Source: CBDUXT01 sp965371245 (GTDB taxonomy: Bacteria; Planctomycetota; Phycisphaerae; UBA1845). From it: a stretch of DNA of 35,977 bases. A program made the position numbers and the translations under genes. Shown one piece after another: positions 8,995 through 16,551 of the stretch (position 1 is its first letter; every line of letters begins with the position of its first letter). Under the pieces are notes generated by a model, which made no database searches, had not been told where the DNA came from, and worked only from the letters and a program-made list of their open reading frames with translations. The DNA is taken from the NCBI GenBank assembly GCA_965371245.1, contig CBDUXT010000063.1, positions 1-35,977 of the forward strand. The letters are read 5' to 3'.

Positions 8995-10206
8995 TCATCC
9001 CACCTCGAGCTGGATCATCCGAACCGTGTCACCGGTCGCCGCTGGCTCGCTGTCCGGCGCCCGCACAATCAGCGCATTCGTAGCGGCCATCCCGATCGCA
9101 TCACCCGAGCCATGCCACGATAGCGGCTCGACCACGAATGAGCCGTCGTCGTCCACCTCGACGCGAGCGGGCAGATACGTCCGGCGATTCTTCGTCGCGC
9201 CGATCGACCCGCGAAGCGTGGCCGACACGGGCCGCGGCAACTCGCCGGCTCGACCCTCGAGCGCCGCCAGCGCCGGCTTCACCAAGAGCACGAAGCCCAC
9301 GAGCGCGCTGGCGGGGTTTCCCGGGAGCGCGAAGACCGGCGTACCATCGCCCACGGTCGCAAAAATCGTCGGCCGACCCGGCTTGATCGCCATCTTGTGA
9401 ATGTGGAACGTCGCCCCACATGCCTTCAAGACCTCCGGCACGAAATCGAACGCGCCCATGGAGATTCCACCCGTGATGCATAGCACGTCGGAGCGCAGTC
9501 CCTGCGTGATTCTTGCACGTAATTCATCGCGATCGTCACGGGCCACGCCCAAGACCACCGGCTCCGCGTGGGCCGACTCGATCAGCGACGCAAGCTGATA
9601 TTGGTTCGAGTTGCGAATCTGTGCCCCCTCGGGTCGCTGATCGATGTCAACCAGCTCGTCGCCCGTGCTGAGGATCCCCACCGTCGGCCGACGATACACT
9701 GTCACCATCGAGGCACCAGCGGCGGCCGCCGTGCCGATGGCCGCCGGCGTCATCCGGGCACCCGCGGGCAAAACGGTTTGCCCGGACCGGACGTAGGTGG
9801 CCCGCGGCGTGACGAAGGTGCCTCTGTCAACGGCCTTCTTGATCAGAACCGTCCTGCCGGAAGCGTCCGGCTCGGTATCCTCCACCCGAACGACCGCGTC
9901 GGCCCCCGGCGGCAGCGGCGCCCCCGTGTTGATCTGAATCGCCTCAGAACGAGCGACAGGCCGCTCCGCCACCACTCCGGCGGCCAGTTGCCCGACCATC
10001 TTAAGTGTCACCGGTGCGGCACGAACATCCTCGGCACGAACCGCATAGCCATCCATCACCGCGCGATCGAACGGCGGATGATCGACGTCGCTGACGATCG
10101 GCTGTGCCAGCGTGCGAAAGAGAGCCTCGCGCACCCCCATCCGCACCGTCGGACCGGGCATCAGGTGCCTTCGCAAAACGTCGTGGGCTTCGGTCACGTC
10201 GATCAT
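8995..10206 (-). CDS. moeA: Molybdopterin molybdenumtransferase
   Basis: Inserts molybdate into adenylylated molybdopterin in the last step of molybdenum cofactor synthesis. The 403-residue length is normal for MoeA. Motifs: PPFDRAVMDGYAV at about 44-56, NTGAPLPPGADAVVRVEDT, the GILSTGDELV motif, ITGGISMGAFDF and IKPGRPTIF, then the LPGNPASALVGF motif. No other Mo-cofactor genes are in the window, so it is an isolated copy. It ends 88 bases before the preferred lnt ATG (seven before the alternative TTG), in the same direction, so it probably shares the transcript. Confidence 0.95.
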   Translation of the reverse strand: MIDVTEAHDVLRRHLMPGPTVRMGVREALFRTLAQPIVSDVDHPPFDRAVMDGYAVRAEDVRAAPVTLKMVGQLAAGVVAERPVARSEAIQINTGAPLPPGADAVVRVEDTEPDASGRTVLIKKAVDRGTFVTPRATYVRSGQTVLPAGARMTPAAIGTAAAAGASMVTVYRRPTVGILSTGDELVDIDQRPEGAQIRNSNQYQLASLIESAHAEPVVLGVARDDRDELRARITQGLRSDVLCITGGISMGAFDFVPEVLKACGATFHIHKMAIKPGRPTIFATVGDGTPVFALPGNPASALVGFVLLVKPALAALEGRAGELPRPVSATLRGSIGATKNRRTYLPARVEVDDDGSFVVEPLSWHGSGDAIGMAATNALIVRAPDSEPAATGDTVRMIQLEVG

Positions 10207-10327
10207 GATCGTCTACACGCCATCCACACCTGGCCGGTCCGTGGAACCATGGTGGCATGAGCTTGCCGCCCGTGCCTTCATCAGGAAAACCAGAGCCGGC
10301 CAGTCGATGGACTCTCTCACACGCCGG

Positions 10328-10672
10328 CTATCGCGACGCACCCGCGCCCTCGATGGTCTCGTGCGTCGTGACCATCGCCCGACCCGCGAAGATGGTCGGG
10401 TCGCGCTCCCGCTGATGCGCCTTCTTGAATGCGTCCGACCGCACCCAGCGCTCGAACGCCTCGCGCGACTCCCACCGGGTGAGTACGTGGTAGGTGTTGT
10501 CCTGCTTGGCCGGGGGGTCGGCCGACATCGACAGAACCATGCCCGGTTTGAGTACGTCGAGGCTGTGGAAACCGGGCTGATCCTCGACCGAGCGATCGCG
10601 CCCATGCCAGAGCGCCTCGAAGTCCTTCTCACGCCCCTCGGCCACCGAAATGTGATTGGTGCTGATGAACAT
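10328..10672 (-). CDS. Antibiotic biosynthesis monooxygenase (ABM/HmoA-like) domain protein
   Basis: A 114-residue single-domain protein of the dimeric alpha+beta-barrel ABM superfamily, which includes heme-degrading HmoA/IsdG-like enzymes and quinol monooxygenases. Seen features: FISTNHISVAEGREKDFEALWHG at the N-terminus, PGFHSLDVLKPG, then YHVLTRWESREAFERWVRSD and AFKKAHQ, the standard ABM core. A perfect AAGGAGG lies nine bases before the ATG, so the start is secure. The substrate cannot be told; the HmoA-like layout makes heme a possible ligand. It is the first gene of the leftward train, 121 bases before moeA, and is divergent from the thiS-thiG side. Confidence 0.85.
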   Translation of the reverse strand: MFISTNHISVAEGREKDFEALWHGRDRSVEDQPGFHSLDVLKPGMVLSMSADPPAKQDNTYHVLTRWESREAFERWVRSDAFKKAHQRERDPTIFAGRAMVTTHETIEGAGASR

Positions 10673-10746
10673 CGATAAACCTCCTTGCGTTCGATGATCG
10701 AAGCCGTCTTTGCTGCGGAGTGTAAAGGGTATCCGAGCCGCCTCCC

Positions 10747-10776
10747 TTGCTCAACCGCCGTGGGCGCCGCTATCCT
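10747..10776 (+). promoter_or_regulatory. Sigma-70-like promoter for the membrane protein-thiS-thiG genes
   Basis: TTGCTC, 18 bases, TATCCT, placed about 45 bases before the ATG at 10821. The same -10 hexamer TATCCT occurs before lysS. No TPP riboswitch-like element is seen between here and the gene. Confidence 0.4.
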
Positions 10777-10820
10777 GCGGCGCTCGCTTGGATTCATCAA
10801 CACAAAACCACAAACGGAGA

Positions 10821-11393
10821 ATGGGATTGCTCGCGCTGGGCGGTGTTTGGTTGGCTCTGGCCTCGTTGGGGCTCGCCGTCGTCATGGTTGTGATCCGACC
10901 GGCCATGACGGACCTCACGGTGACGCTGGTGCTCTATTTCGGGTCGCCCGGCGCGCTTTGTTTCGGCGGGCTCGTCCTGTGGGCGCACCGCAAGGATGAA
11001 GCACCCGAGGCCGGCGTTCTCGCGCAGCGGCTACAGGCCAAGGTCGCGGTGGCGCTGGCCATCGTCGCGGCCGCGATCGTCTACGGTCTGGTGATCGGGG
11101 CCGAGGAGATTCCACTGATTGATGCCGAGCAAGCCGCCTTCTATAATCCAACGCACAACGACGTCACGCGGACGCAACCTACGATGCAGACCATGCGAAT
11201 CACCGTAAACGGCCAACCCGAGACGCTGGACGAGGAACTCACCGTCGCCGATCTGCTCGCGCGGCGCGACCTTCAGCCGGTCCGGGTGGCGGTCGAGATC
11301 AACGAAGAGCTGGTCCCGCGTGCGGCGTTTTGCGAAACGGCGGTTCGCAGCGGCGATTGCGTCGAAATCGTCACCTTCGTTGGAGGTGGATAG
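10821..11393 (+). CDS. Membrane protein continuous with ThiS sulfur carrier (in-frame fusion ORF)
   Basis: One uninterrupted frame of 190 residues. The first 95 or so form three hydrophobic segments (LLALGGVWLALASLGLAVVM, LTVTLVLYFGSPGALCFGGL, VAVALAIVAAAIVYGLVIG), then a short linker (AEQAAFYNPTHNDVTRT), then a complete 66-residue ThiS domain from MRITVNGQPETL to the terminal FVGGG. ThiS proteins are normally free 65-70 residue proteins whose C-terminal Gly-Gly is thiocarboxylated for thiazole synthesis. The membrane part is not recognised. Starts are uncertain: ATG 10821 has GGAG very close, and the frame runs up to a TTG at 10710. A near-consensus promoter inside the frame (11119-11147) suggests that free ThiS may also be made. 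A frameshift that removed a former stop is an alternative. Confidence 0.6.
   Translation: MGLLALGGVWLALASLGLAVVMVVIRPAMTDLTVTLVLYFGSPGALCFGGLVLWAHRKDEAPEAGVLAQRLQAKVAVALAIVAAAIVYGLVIGAEEIPLIDAEQAAFYNPTHNDVTRTQPTMQTMRITVNGQPETLDEELTVADLLARRDLQPVRVAVEINEELVPRAAFCETAVRSGDCVEIVTFVGGG
11119..11147 (+). promoter_or_regulatory. Internal sigma-70-like promoter before the ThiS domain
   Basis: TTGATG, exactly 17 bases, perfect TATAAT. The predicted transcript would begin near 11154, 30-40 bases before the ATGs at 11184 and 11193, so it could drive thiS and thiG separately from the membrane segment. It lies inside the open frame of the fusion ORF. Confidence 0.55.
11193..11393 (+). CDS. thiS: Sulfur carrier protein ThiS (possible independent product)
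   Basis: The 66-residue ubiquitin-like carrier is complete on its own: MRITVNGQPETL, the TVADLL helix, VAVEINEELVPR and the terminal Gly-Gly needed for thiocarboxylate formation. It donates sulfur to ThiG for thiazole phosphate synthesis. It ends directly before the thiG ATG, with the GGAGG of thiG lying in its last codons, so the two are coupled. The ATG at 11193 gives the normal family length; ATG 11184 would add three residues. Neither has a clear ribosome-binding site, though a strong promoter lies just upstream. The same sequence is also the C-terminal part of the longer ORF starting at 10821. Confidence 0.8.
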   Translation: MRITVNGQPETLDEELTVADLLARRDLQPVRVAVEINEELVPRAAFCETAVRSGDCVEIVTFVGGG

Positions 11394-12233
11394 ATGATGG
11401 ACGCTCCCTATCGCGTCGGTTCGTTCACGTTTCGCTCGCGCCTCTGGGTCGGCACGGGGAAGTACGACAGTTTCGACCGGATGAAGGCCGCCCTTGCCGC
11501 CGCCGAATGCGACGTGGTGACGGTGGCCGTCCGCCGCGATGTGCTCACCCCCGCCGGCGGCAGCCGACCGGGCAGCATCCTCGATCACCTCGACCTAAGC
11601 CGACACACCATTTTGCCCAACACGGCCGGCTGCTTCACCGCCAGGGATGCCGTCCGCGCGGCCAAGCTGGCCCGCGAGCTGCTCGAAGGGCTGGGCAACC
11701 CCGGTTCCCGCTGGGTCAAGCTCGAGGTCCTGGCCGACAAGCGAACCCTTCTGCCCGACCCTGTGGGCACCCTGGAGGCAACGGCCAAGCTTGTCGAGGC
11801 CGGCTTCGAGGTTCTGGCCTACACCAGCGACGATCCGGTCCTGGCACGCCGGATCAAGGAGGCGGGGGCGACCAGCGTCATGCCGCTGGGTTCCCCCATC
11901 GGCAGTGGCCAAGGTATCTTGAACCCCGCCAACATTCGGCTCTGCATCGAATACCTCAAAGAGGACGACCCGAACTACCCATGCATCGTGGACGCCGGTG
12001 TCGGCACGGCCTCGGATGTGGCCATTGCCATGGAGCTTGGGGCCGACGGGGTGCTTCTCAACACTGGAATTGCCGGTGCGAAGGATCCCGTGCGGATGGC
12101 GGGCGCCATGGGACTCGCCGCCCGAGCAGGGCGACTCGCCTATCTGGCCGGGCGAATGCCCCGCAAGACCCACGCAACGGCCTCATCCACCATGGACGGC
12201 CTCATAGGCCAACCCGTGCAGCCGGCCGTCTGA
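11394..12233 (+). CDS. thiG: Thiazole synthase
   Basis: TIM-barrel enzyme that forms the thiazole ring of thiamine from deoxyxylulose phosphate, dehydroglycine and ThiS thiocarboxylate. The 279-residue protein shows SRLWVGTGKY at the start, TVAVRR, ILPNTAGC, WVKLEVLAD with the Schiff-base Lys109, MPLGSPIGSGQG, VDAGVGTASDVAIAMELGAD and the LLNTGIAGAKDP motif. GGAGG lies shortly before the ATG within the end of thiS. No other thiamine genes (thiF, thiH/thiO, thiE) follow; the next gene is an amidohydrolase. Confidence 0.96.
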   Translation: MMDAPYRVGSFTFRSRLWVGTGKYDSFDRMKAALAAAECDVVTVAVRRDVLTPAGGSRPGSILDHLDLSRHTILPNTAGCFTARDAVRAAKLARELLEGLGNPGSRWVKLEVLADKRTLLPDPVGTLEATAKLVEAGFEVLAYTSDDPVLARRIKEAGATSVMPLGSPIGSGQGILNPANIRLCIEYLKEDDPNYPCIVDAGVGTASDVAIAMELGADGVLLNTGIAGAKDPVRMAGAMGLAARAGRLAYLAGRMPRKTHATASSTMDGLIGQPVQPAV

Positions 12234-12336
12234 CTGGCTGCCCAACCGCCCGGCTTGACCTTTCGAGCACGCCAGAGGTACAGTGGCCGCGTCGATATCG
12301 CTTCGCCGATACATAGGATCAGACGACCTAACCTCA

Positions 12337-13212
12337 ATGATTGTAGACTGTTACACGCACACGTGGCACTCGGCGGACCAACTCGGGCGATGTCTGCCTC
12401 CCGAAGCCGACGGCCTCGACGGACCCCCTGGGGGGCTGGACGGCAACACCGCCGGCCCGTCCCGGCACTACGCGGCGGCCGAGCCCGTCGCCACCACGTT
12501 CGTGCTGGGGTTCAAGAGCCAGTATCTCGGGGCCGACATCCCCAACGACCAAGTGGCGGCCTATGTCGGGCAACACCCTGACCGGCTGATCGGCTTTGCC
12601 GGCATCGACCCCAGCGAGCCTAGGGCGGCACTCGCCGAGATCCGTCGCTGCCACCATGATCTCTCGATGAAGGGGATCGCGGTCGCGCCAGCCGCCCAGG
12701 ATTACCATCCGACCAATAGCCAAGCCATGCTCATCTACGCCGAGGCCGAACGGCTTGGCATGCCGATTCTGTTTCATTCCGGCGTGTTCCTCTCCGCGTC
12801 CGCGAAGCTTGAGTACGCCCACCCCGTTCTCCTGGACGAGGTGGCCCGCGAGCTTCCGAACCTGAAGATCATCCTGGCGCACATGGGGCACCCGTGGGTG
12901 GCCGAGACGCTGGTGCTGCTGGCGAAACACACCAACGTCTACGCCGAACTGAGCCGACTTCTTCACCAACCCTGGCAGGCGTACCAAGCACTCCTGGCCG
13001 CCCACCAGTACGGCGTAACCCACAAGCTGCTCTTCGGCAGCGGGTTCCCCAGTGCGGCCGCCTCGCCTTGTATTGAGGCCTTGTACAGCGTCAACCACCT
13101 CGTCAGCGGCACGAACCTGCCGACCATCCCGCGCGAACGTCTTCGCGGCATCGTCGAGCGGGACGCGCTGGGCCTGTTGGGTCTCGGCACGTCCATCGCC
13201 CGCGCTTCGTAG
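12337..13212 (+). CDS. Amidohydrolase family 2 (ACMSD-like) metal-dependent hydrolase
   Basis: TIM-barrel amidohydrolase of 291 residues. It begins MIVDCYTHTWHS, which replaces the usual HxH metal motif by CYTHTWH, and carries RLIGFAGIDP, MKGIAVAP, the ILFHSG strand, LKIILAHMGHPWV with a metal-binding-type His, NVYAELSR and LLFGSGFP (in place of the more usual FGSDxP, so the Asp normally seen here is a Gly). The substitutions suggest altered metal binding or reduced hydrolytic activity; the substrate is unknown. The ATG at 12337 is chosen over the upstream GTG at 12283 because homology begins there. Followed by a 670-base repeat-rich spacer. Confidence 0.85.
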   Translation: MIVDCYTHTWHSADQLGRCLPPEADGLDGPPGGLDGNTAGPSRHYAAAEPVATTFVLGFKSQYLGADIPNDQVAAYVGQHPDRLIGFAGIDPSEPRAALAEIRRCHHDLSMKGIAVAPAAQDYHPTNSQAMLIYAEAERLGMPILFHSGVFLSASAKLEYAHPVLLDEVARELPNLKIILAHMGHPWVAETLVLLAKHTNVYAELSRLLHQPWQAYQALLAAHQYGVTHKLLFGSGFPSAAASPCIEALYSVNHLVSGTNLPTIPRERLRGIVERDALGLLGLGTSIARAS

Positions 13213-13321
13213 TGCATCGCCACCCGTGAATCTGCGGGTGGGCCCCTGCTCTTGAGCGGTGCAGGAAATCCACAAGAGCCGCCGTCGGCGCCGCACTCCG
13301 ATCCTGACCGCACGCGCCCTT

Positions 13322-13350
13322 CAGAGCCGCGGGCGCCAGCCCGTGGACAC
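13322..13350 (+). repeat. REP-like element, solitary left arm
   Basis: CAGAGCCGCGGGCGCCAGCC followed by CGTGGACAC. This is an extra copy of the left arm placed 15 bases before the full element at 13366-13440. The 670 bases between the amidohydrolase and the next gene hold only these repeats and one hairpin; open frames crossing them are not credible genes. Confidence 0.75.
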
Positions 13351-13365
13351 GACGTCCGCACCGTT

Positions 13366-13440
13366 CAGAGCCGTGGGCGCCAGCCCACGGACACGGCGCC
13401 CATGCCAACCTATGTCACCGGGCTGGCGCCCGGTGCTCTG
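13366..13440 (+). repeat. REP-like two-armed element (copy 1)
   Basis: The left arm contains CCGTGGGCGCCAGCCCACGG (8-base stem, loop GCCA) and the right arm CACCGGGCTGGCGCCCGGTG (8-base stem, loop TGGC). The outer ends are AGAGC and GCTCT, so the two arms are also inverted copies of each other. The 22 bases between the arms include CATGCCAACC, shared with copy 2, which lies exactly 185 bases downstream and has the same 75-base length. Confidence 0.85.
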
Positions 13441-13550
13441 TTTGCTGCCCGATCATTACTTGGTCGATCCGGATCCGCGTTCTCCGTCGTCGCTACTCCC
13501 GATCGGTACTCGCCCACAACGCACAACCGATTCGGACCGCATGTGCCAAT

Positions 13551-13625
13551 CAGAGCCGTGGGCGCCAGCCCGCGGACATGGCACGCATGCCAACCCATGT
13601 CACCGGGCTGGCGCTCGGTGCACTG
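13551..13625 (+). repeat. REP-like two-armed element (copy 2)
   Basis: The same layout and length as copy 1, with small changes (CGCGGACATG after the left arm, GCGCTCGGTGCACT in the right arm). The inter-arm segment with GCATGCCAACCCATGT is conserved too, so the unit of duplication is the whole 75-base element. Confidence 0.85.
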
Positions 13626-13688
13626 ATTACTGCCCGGTCTCCACTCGTCCCCAACGAGCTGATGTGCTCCCTTCCGATTCGTTTTCCT

Positions 13689-13743
13689 GGCTGTCTCCTG
13701 TTCTTACGCCGAAGACCATACGCTCCGGCGGGAGACAGCCTTT
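13689..13743 (+). terminator. Hairpin with short T-run, possible terminator
   Basis: GGCTGTCTCC at 13689-13698 pairs with GGAGACAGCC at 13731-13740, followed by TTT. An inner CGCCG/CGGCG pairing can extend it. It lies 475 bases after the amidohydrolase and 140 before the next gene. The T-run is short, so termination is uncertain. Confidence 0.4.
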
Positions 13744-13883
13744 CATGGGATTACTGACGGAGGCGGATCATGGGCCATGCCGATATCGCTTGAGGAGCAC
13801 CTCAGCAACACGATGCCAATGGCGTGCGAACCCCGAGGCACGTGCAGATCCAGGGATCTGTCGGCTGAAAGGAAGGTCTGGTG

Positions 13884-14582
13884 ATGAGCAGCGACAGTCT
13901 AGCCTGCGGCCCCTACTTCGGTGATGATGCCCTGGTCAACTCGTTGACCATCTTCTTTCTTCTGAAGCCCCTGGCGTATTTCGCGTTTGTCCAGGCGTTT
14001 CGATATCGAGTCAGTCGCCCCGTCCCGATGTCCTTCCGGCGGGCGATCACACTGGCGTTCTATCGAGCGATCCTGGGTGTCGTCCTGGTCGGCGGCGGGG
14101 CTGCTGTCCTCTTTTTCGTGGTCACAACCGGCCGAACCCCCGGCCTCGTGAGTGTCTCCTGGGCATATCTTTATGTTGCACGGATCATCGCATGGCTGAT
14201 CGTTGGCCGTAACGGCGCAGGGTTACACGGCAACCGCCTGGTTGGTTGGATTGTCGCCGGCACGCTCCTCAACGTCGGGTTCGACGTGGCCGTGGTGGCG
14301 GGGCTTTTCGGCGGGTGGGAGGCGGCTTCCGTCGTCGTGGCGGTCATCCTGGGCTGCATCGCCGTGCTTCACGTGGTGGGCCGACGCTCATCCCTGAAGA
14401 CCCGCTTCTGGGATCATCCGTTCTGTAAGAAATGCGAATACAACCTCACCGGGAACGTATCCGGAACGTGCCCCGAGTGTGGCACGCCGGTGGCCGACAG
14501 CGTCAGGTCCAGCGAGAGCGTGACCACGGCCGCGGAAGGTGTGGCCTCAACACCCGCCGCGGCGCTTCACGGGGACCTATGA
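13884..14582 (+). CDS. Membrane protein with C-terminal CPECG zinc ribbon
   Basis: A 232-residue protein with about five hydrophobic segments (residues about 18-36, 60-80, 92-108, 120-140, 146-165) and a C-terminal Cys4 ribbon: FCKKCEYNLTGNVSGTCPECG at about residue 180-200. The CxxCxYxLxG...CPECG ribbon after a membrane domain is very common in Planctomycetota proteins, and its role is unknown. The ATG at 13884 follows GTG at 13881; AAAGGAAGG nearby serves either. No enzymatic motif is visible. The gene converges on the alpha/beta hydrolase and is followed by stacked hairpins. Confidence 0.8.
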   Translation: MSSDSLACGPYFGDDALVNSLTIFFLLKPLAYFAFVQAFRYRVSRPVPMSFRRAITLAFYRAILGVVLVGGGAAVLFFVVTTGRTPGLVSVSWAYLYVARIIAWLIVGRNGAGLHGNRLVGWIVAGTLLNVGFDVAVVAGLFGGWEAASVVVAVILGCIAVLHVVGRRSSLKTRFWDHPFCKKCEYNLTGNVSGTCPECGTPVADSVRSSESVTTAAEGVASTPAAALHGDL

Positions 14583-14624
14583 CGCGAGGCGCCCACCTGC
14601 CGGGCTCCTGGGGATTCGACTCCC

Positions 14625-14642
14625 CCACCGCTGAAGCGGTGG
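14625..14642. repeat. Perfect hairpin after the zinc-ribbon membrane gene
   Basis: CCACCGC, loop TGAA, GCGGTGG, a 7-base perfect stem. It is the first of three hairpins packed into 14583-14866 between convergent genes. Confidence 0.6.
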
Positions 14643-14667
14643 ACCACCCAACCTGTCCGTCCCCCAC

Positions 14668-14686
14668 CCTTCGCGAAAAGCGAAGG
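14668..14686. repeat. Second convergent-spacer hairpin
   Basis: CCTTCGC, loop GAAAA, GCGAAGG, with outer CCCA/TGGGG pairing that can lengthen the stem. No T-run follows. It may be a structured mRNA end. Confidence 0.55.
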
Positions 14687-14716
14687 ATGGGGCACCCGCG
14701 CCGGGTTAGACCCCAC

Positions 14717-14783
14717 GTAGGGCGGACTATTGCCCGCCTTTTTTTGGTCGAGATTCATCACGGCGGGCAATAGCCCGCCCTAT
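14717..14783. repeat. Long inverted repeat, family B (copy 2), likely terminator
   Basis: Arms 14717-14738 and 14762-14783 match as an inverted repeat at 20 of 22 positions; the core GACTATTGCCCGCC is shared with the copy at 1957-2019. The left arm is followed by a run of seven T, so the loop carries a U-rich stretch. It lies between the convergent membrane-protein and hydrolase genes. A bidirectional stop is inferred from position. Confidence 0.75.
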
Positions 14784-14804
14784 TCGGCTTCCAGTCCGCC
14801 GAGA

Positions 14805-14830
14805 CACTGGCAAGATGCCAGTGCCACACG
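14805..14830 (-). repeat. Short dispersed repeat, family C (copy 2)
   Basis: On the minus strand it reads CGTGTGGCACTGGCATCTTG then CCAGTG, close to 1831-1859. Here, as there, it stands beside a family B hairpin but in the opposite orientation, as if the B+C pair had been inverted as a unit. Confidence 0.65.
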
Positions 14831-14866
14831 CGTGTCGGATAGATGCTTAGGGGCGCACAGGCTCGC

Positions 14867-15712
14867 TCACGTTGCCGCTTGGATAAACGAAACCAGGGCG
14901 CGGAAGTAGACCTCGGGGTCGCCCTCGAACTCCAGGGAATGCCTGGCCTCTTGGTACCTGGTGATTCGAGTACCTTTCCAGGCCAGGTTCCGGATGAAGG
15001 TTTCGGTCTGTTCATTGTCGATGATCCGCTCTTCCCCGGCGACCAACAGGTGCATGGGGACGGGCGGGGCGTTGGCCAACCGAGCGCAGATTTTGTCCAT
15101 CCGCCTCGAGGCCAGGTAAAAACCGGCCGTGCATTGGCGCAGGGTCAGTTCGTCCGTTTCGAAGAATCTCTTCCAGCGCGGAACGCTCGTGAACAGGTCG
15201 GCGTCGTTCAGCGGAATGTCGAAGAGCTGTCGCTGTTCGTACAGCATCGCGAACCCGATCTTGGCCTTTTGTTCCGCCGAAACCCCTACGAGTGGGAACA
15301 GACCCGGCGTCACCAGGGTCAGGCTGCGAGCGCCCGCCGCATCATCGACATGGGCCGCCACGGCCAGCTTCCCGCCCCAGCTTACGCCGACGACGTGGTA
15401 GCCGTTGTGCCCGGAGCGCCCAAGAAGCTCGTCCCGGGCGGCCATGGCGTCACCCATGAGCTGCTCAACCGATTCGGCGTGCCCGCGATCCTTTTGGTTC
15501 CGGCCACTTCCGCGGCGATCGATCTGGAGAACCGCGAAGCCGGCGCCAAAGAGGCGTGCGGGTGACGCTTCGTACCATCCGCAGTGTGATTGGATGCCGT
15601 GATGGTAGAGCACGGCTCCGCGCGGCTCGGGCGGGCTCCAGAATCGTGCGTAGGCCTCGTACCCGTCTGCGAGATGGACGACGATCTCTTCAAAATCAGC
15701 CATGCGCGGCAT
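14867..15712 (-). CDS. Alpha/beta hydrolase (serine aminopeptidase S33 / monoacylglycerol lipase-like)
   Basis: A 281-residue cytoplasmic esterase/lipase-type enzyme. Seen: GAVLYHHGIQSHCGWY (oxyanion region HHG), LQIDRRGSGRN, the nucleophile elbow GVSWGGKLA, the acid region LLVAGEERIIDNEQTE and the catalytic His in EARHSLEFEG. The overall order matches the Hydrolase_4/S33 family. The substrate is unknown. The ATG at 15712 (AAGGG upstream) gives MPRMADFEE; ATG 15703 would give MADFEE. It is divergent from the uracil-DNA glycosylase, with 76 bases between them. Confidence 0.9.
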   Translation of the reverse strand: MPRMADFEEIVVHLADGYEAYARFWSPPEPRGAVLYHHGIQSHCGWYEASPARLFGAGFAVLQIDRRGSGRNQKDRGHAESVEQLMGDAMAARDELLGRSGHNGYHVVGVSWGGKLAVAAHVDDAAGARSLTLVTPGLFPLVGVSAEQKAKIGFAMLYEQRQLFDIPLNDADLFTSVPRWKRFFETDELTLRQCTAGFYLASRRMDKICARLANAPPVPMHLLVAGEERIIDNEQTETFIRNLAWKGTRITRYQEARHSLEFEGDPEVYFRALVSFIQAAT

Positions 15713-15788
15713 CGTAGCTTGAACCCTTCGTGAGTTCACGCCATAGTGGCCTGTGCGGTCGGTGAACCCTGCCCGCGTGGAGGCACCT

Positions 15789-16535
15789 TTGGCGGTCGAT
15801 CTAACCATCGTGAACGCTGCGCTACGCCAGCAGCTCGAAACGGACCGGCTGATGGGGCTGCGCTTCGCCCCGTTTCGCCGGACCAGGCGGCCGGCGATCG
15901 CCGAACCCAACCGCGCGTCCGACACGGACAAGACACACAGGCTTTCGGTCCTGGATGAGACGCAGGTCAAGGGCTGCACCAAGTGTGGGCTTTCATCGAC
16001 GCGTACGCAGACCGTGTTCGGGCAGGGCAACGCCGGCGCACGCCTGGTCTTCGTGGGTGAGGCTCCGGGGTACGAAGAGGACAAGAAGGGGCTCGCGTTC
16101 GTGGGTCGAGCCGGCCAACTGCTGACGCAGATGATCGAGGCCATGGGGCTGTCGCGTGACGACGTGTTCATCTGCAACGTGCTCAAGTGTCGCCCGCCGC
16201 AGAACCGTGATCCGTCGGCCGATGAAATCCTCGCGTGCAGCCCATACCTCCGTGAGCAGATCGCTGTCATCAACCCCGCCGTCGTCGTGACGCTCGGGGC
16301 GCCGGCCTCCAAGACGTTGTTGAACACCGCGCAGGGGATCGGGAAGCTGCGCGGGCGGTTTCATGACTACGCGTTGCCCGCCGACTCGGGTGGAAGCCGG
16401 ACGATTCCGTTGATGCCGACCTATCATCCAGCCTATCTGTTGCGTAGCCCGGCGGAAAAAGGCAAGTCCTGGGCGGACTTGCAGTTGGTTATGGGTCTGC
16501 TGGGTTTGGCTGTACCGGACAGGAAAAAGCGTTAG
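15789..16535 (+). CDS. Uracil-DNA glycosylase, family 4 (iron-sulfur type)
   Basis: Removes uracil from DNA. The 248-residue protein has the family-4 order: an N-terminal CTKCGLSSTRTQTVFGQGN with the first two cluster cysteines, LVFVGEAPGYEEDKKGLAFVGRAG (motif GEAPG), NVLKCRPPQNRDP with the third Cys, a further Cys in EILACSPYL, and the HPAYLLR motif. Four cysteines suit a 4Fe-4S cluster. The first 50 residues before CTKC are poorly conserved and basic. The TTG at 15789 is chosen because TGGAGG lies five bases before it; the frame is open to a GTG at 15753. Confidence 0.92.
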   Translation: MAVDLTIVNAALRQQLETDRLMGLRFAPFRRTRRPAIAEPNRASDTDKTHRLSVLDETQVKGCTKCGLSSTRTQTVFGQGNAGARLVFVGEAPGYEEDKKGLAFVGRAGQLLTQMIEAMGLSRDDVFICNVLKCRPPQNRDPSADEILACSPYLREQIAVINPAVVVTLGAPASKTLLNTAQGIGKLRGRFHDYALPADSGGSRTIPLMPTYHPAYLLRSPAEKGKSWADLQLVMGLLGLAVPDRKKR

Positions 16536-16551
16536 CTGAAAGGCTCGTTCC

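Noticed and set aside
10673..11192. TPP riboswitch before thiS-thiG
   Set aside because: No CTGAGA-type or ACCTGA-type conserved segments were found in the leader or before the ThiS domain.
13322..13625. Possible CRISPR array
   Set aside because: Arms are palindromic, irregularly spaced and repeated as 75-base units; there are no similar-length unique spacers and no cas genes.
13259..13924. 221-codon frame through the repeat-rich spacer
   Set aside because: Its codons come from repeated DNA elements and it overlaps the ribosome-binding site and start of the following membrane gene.
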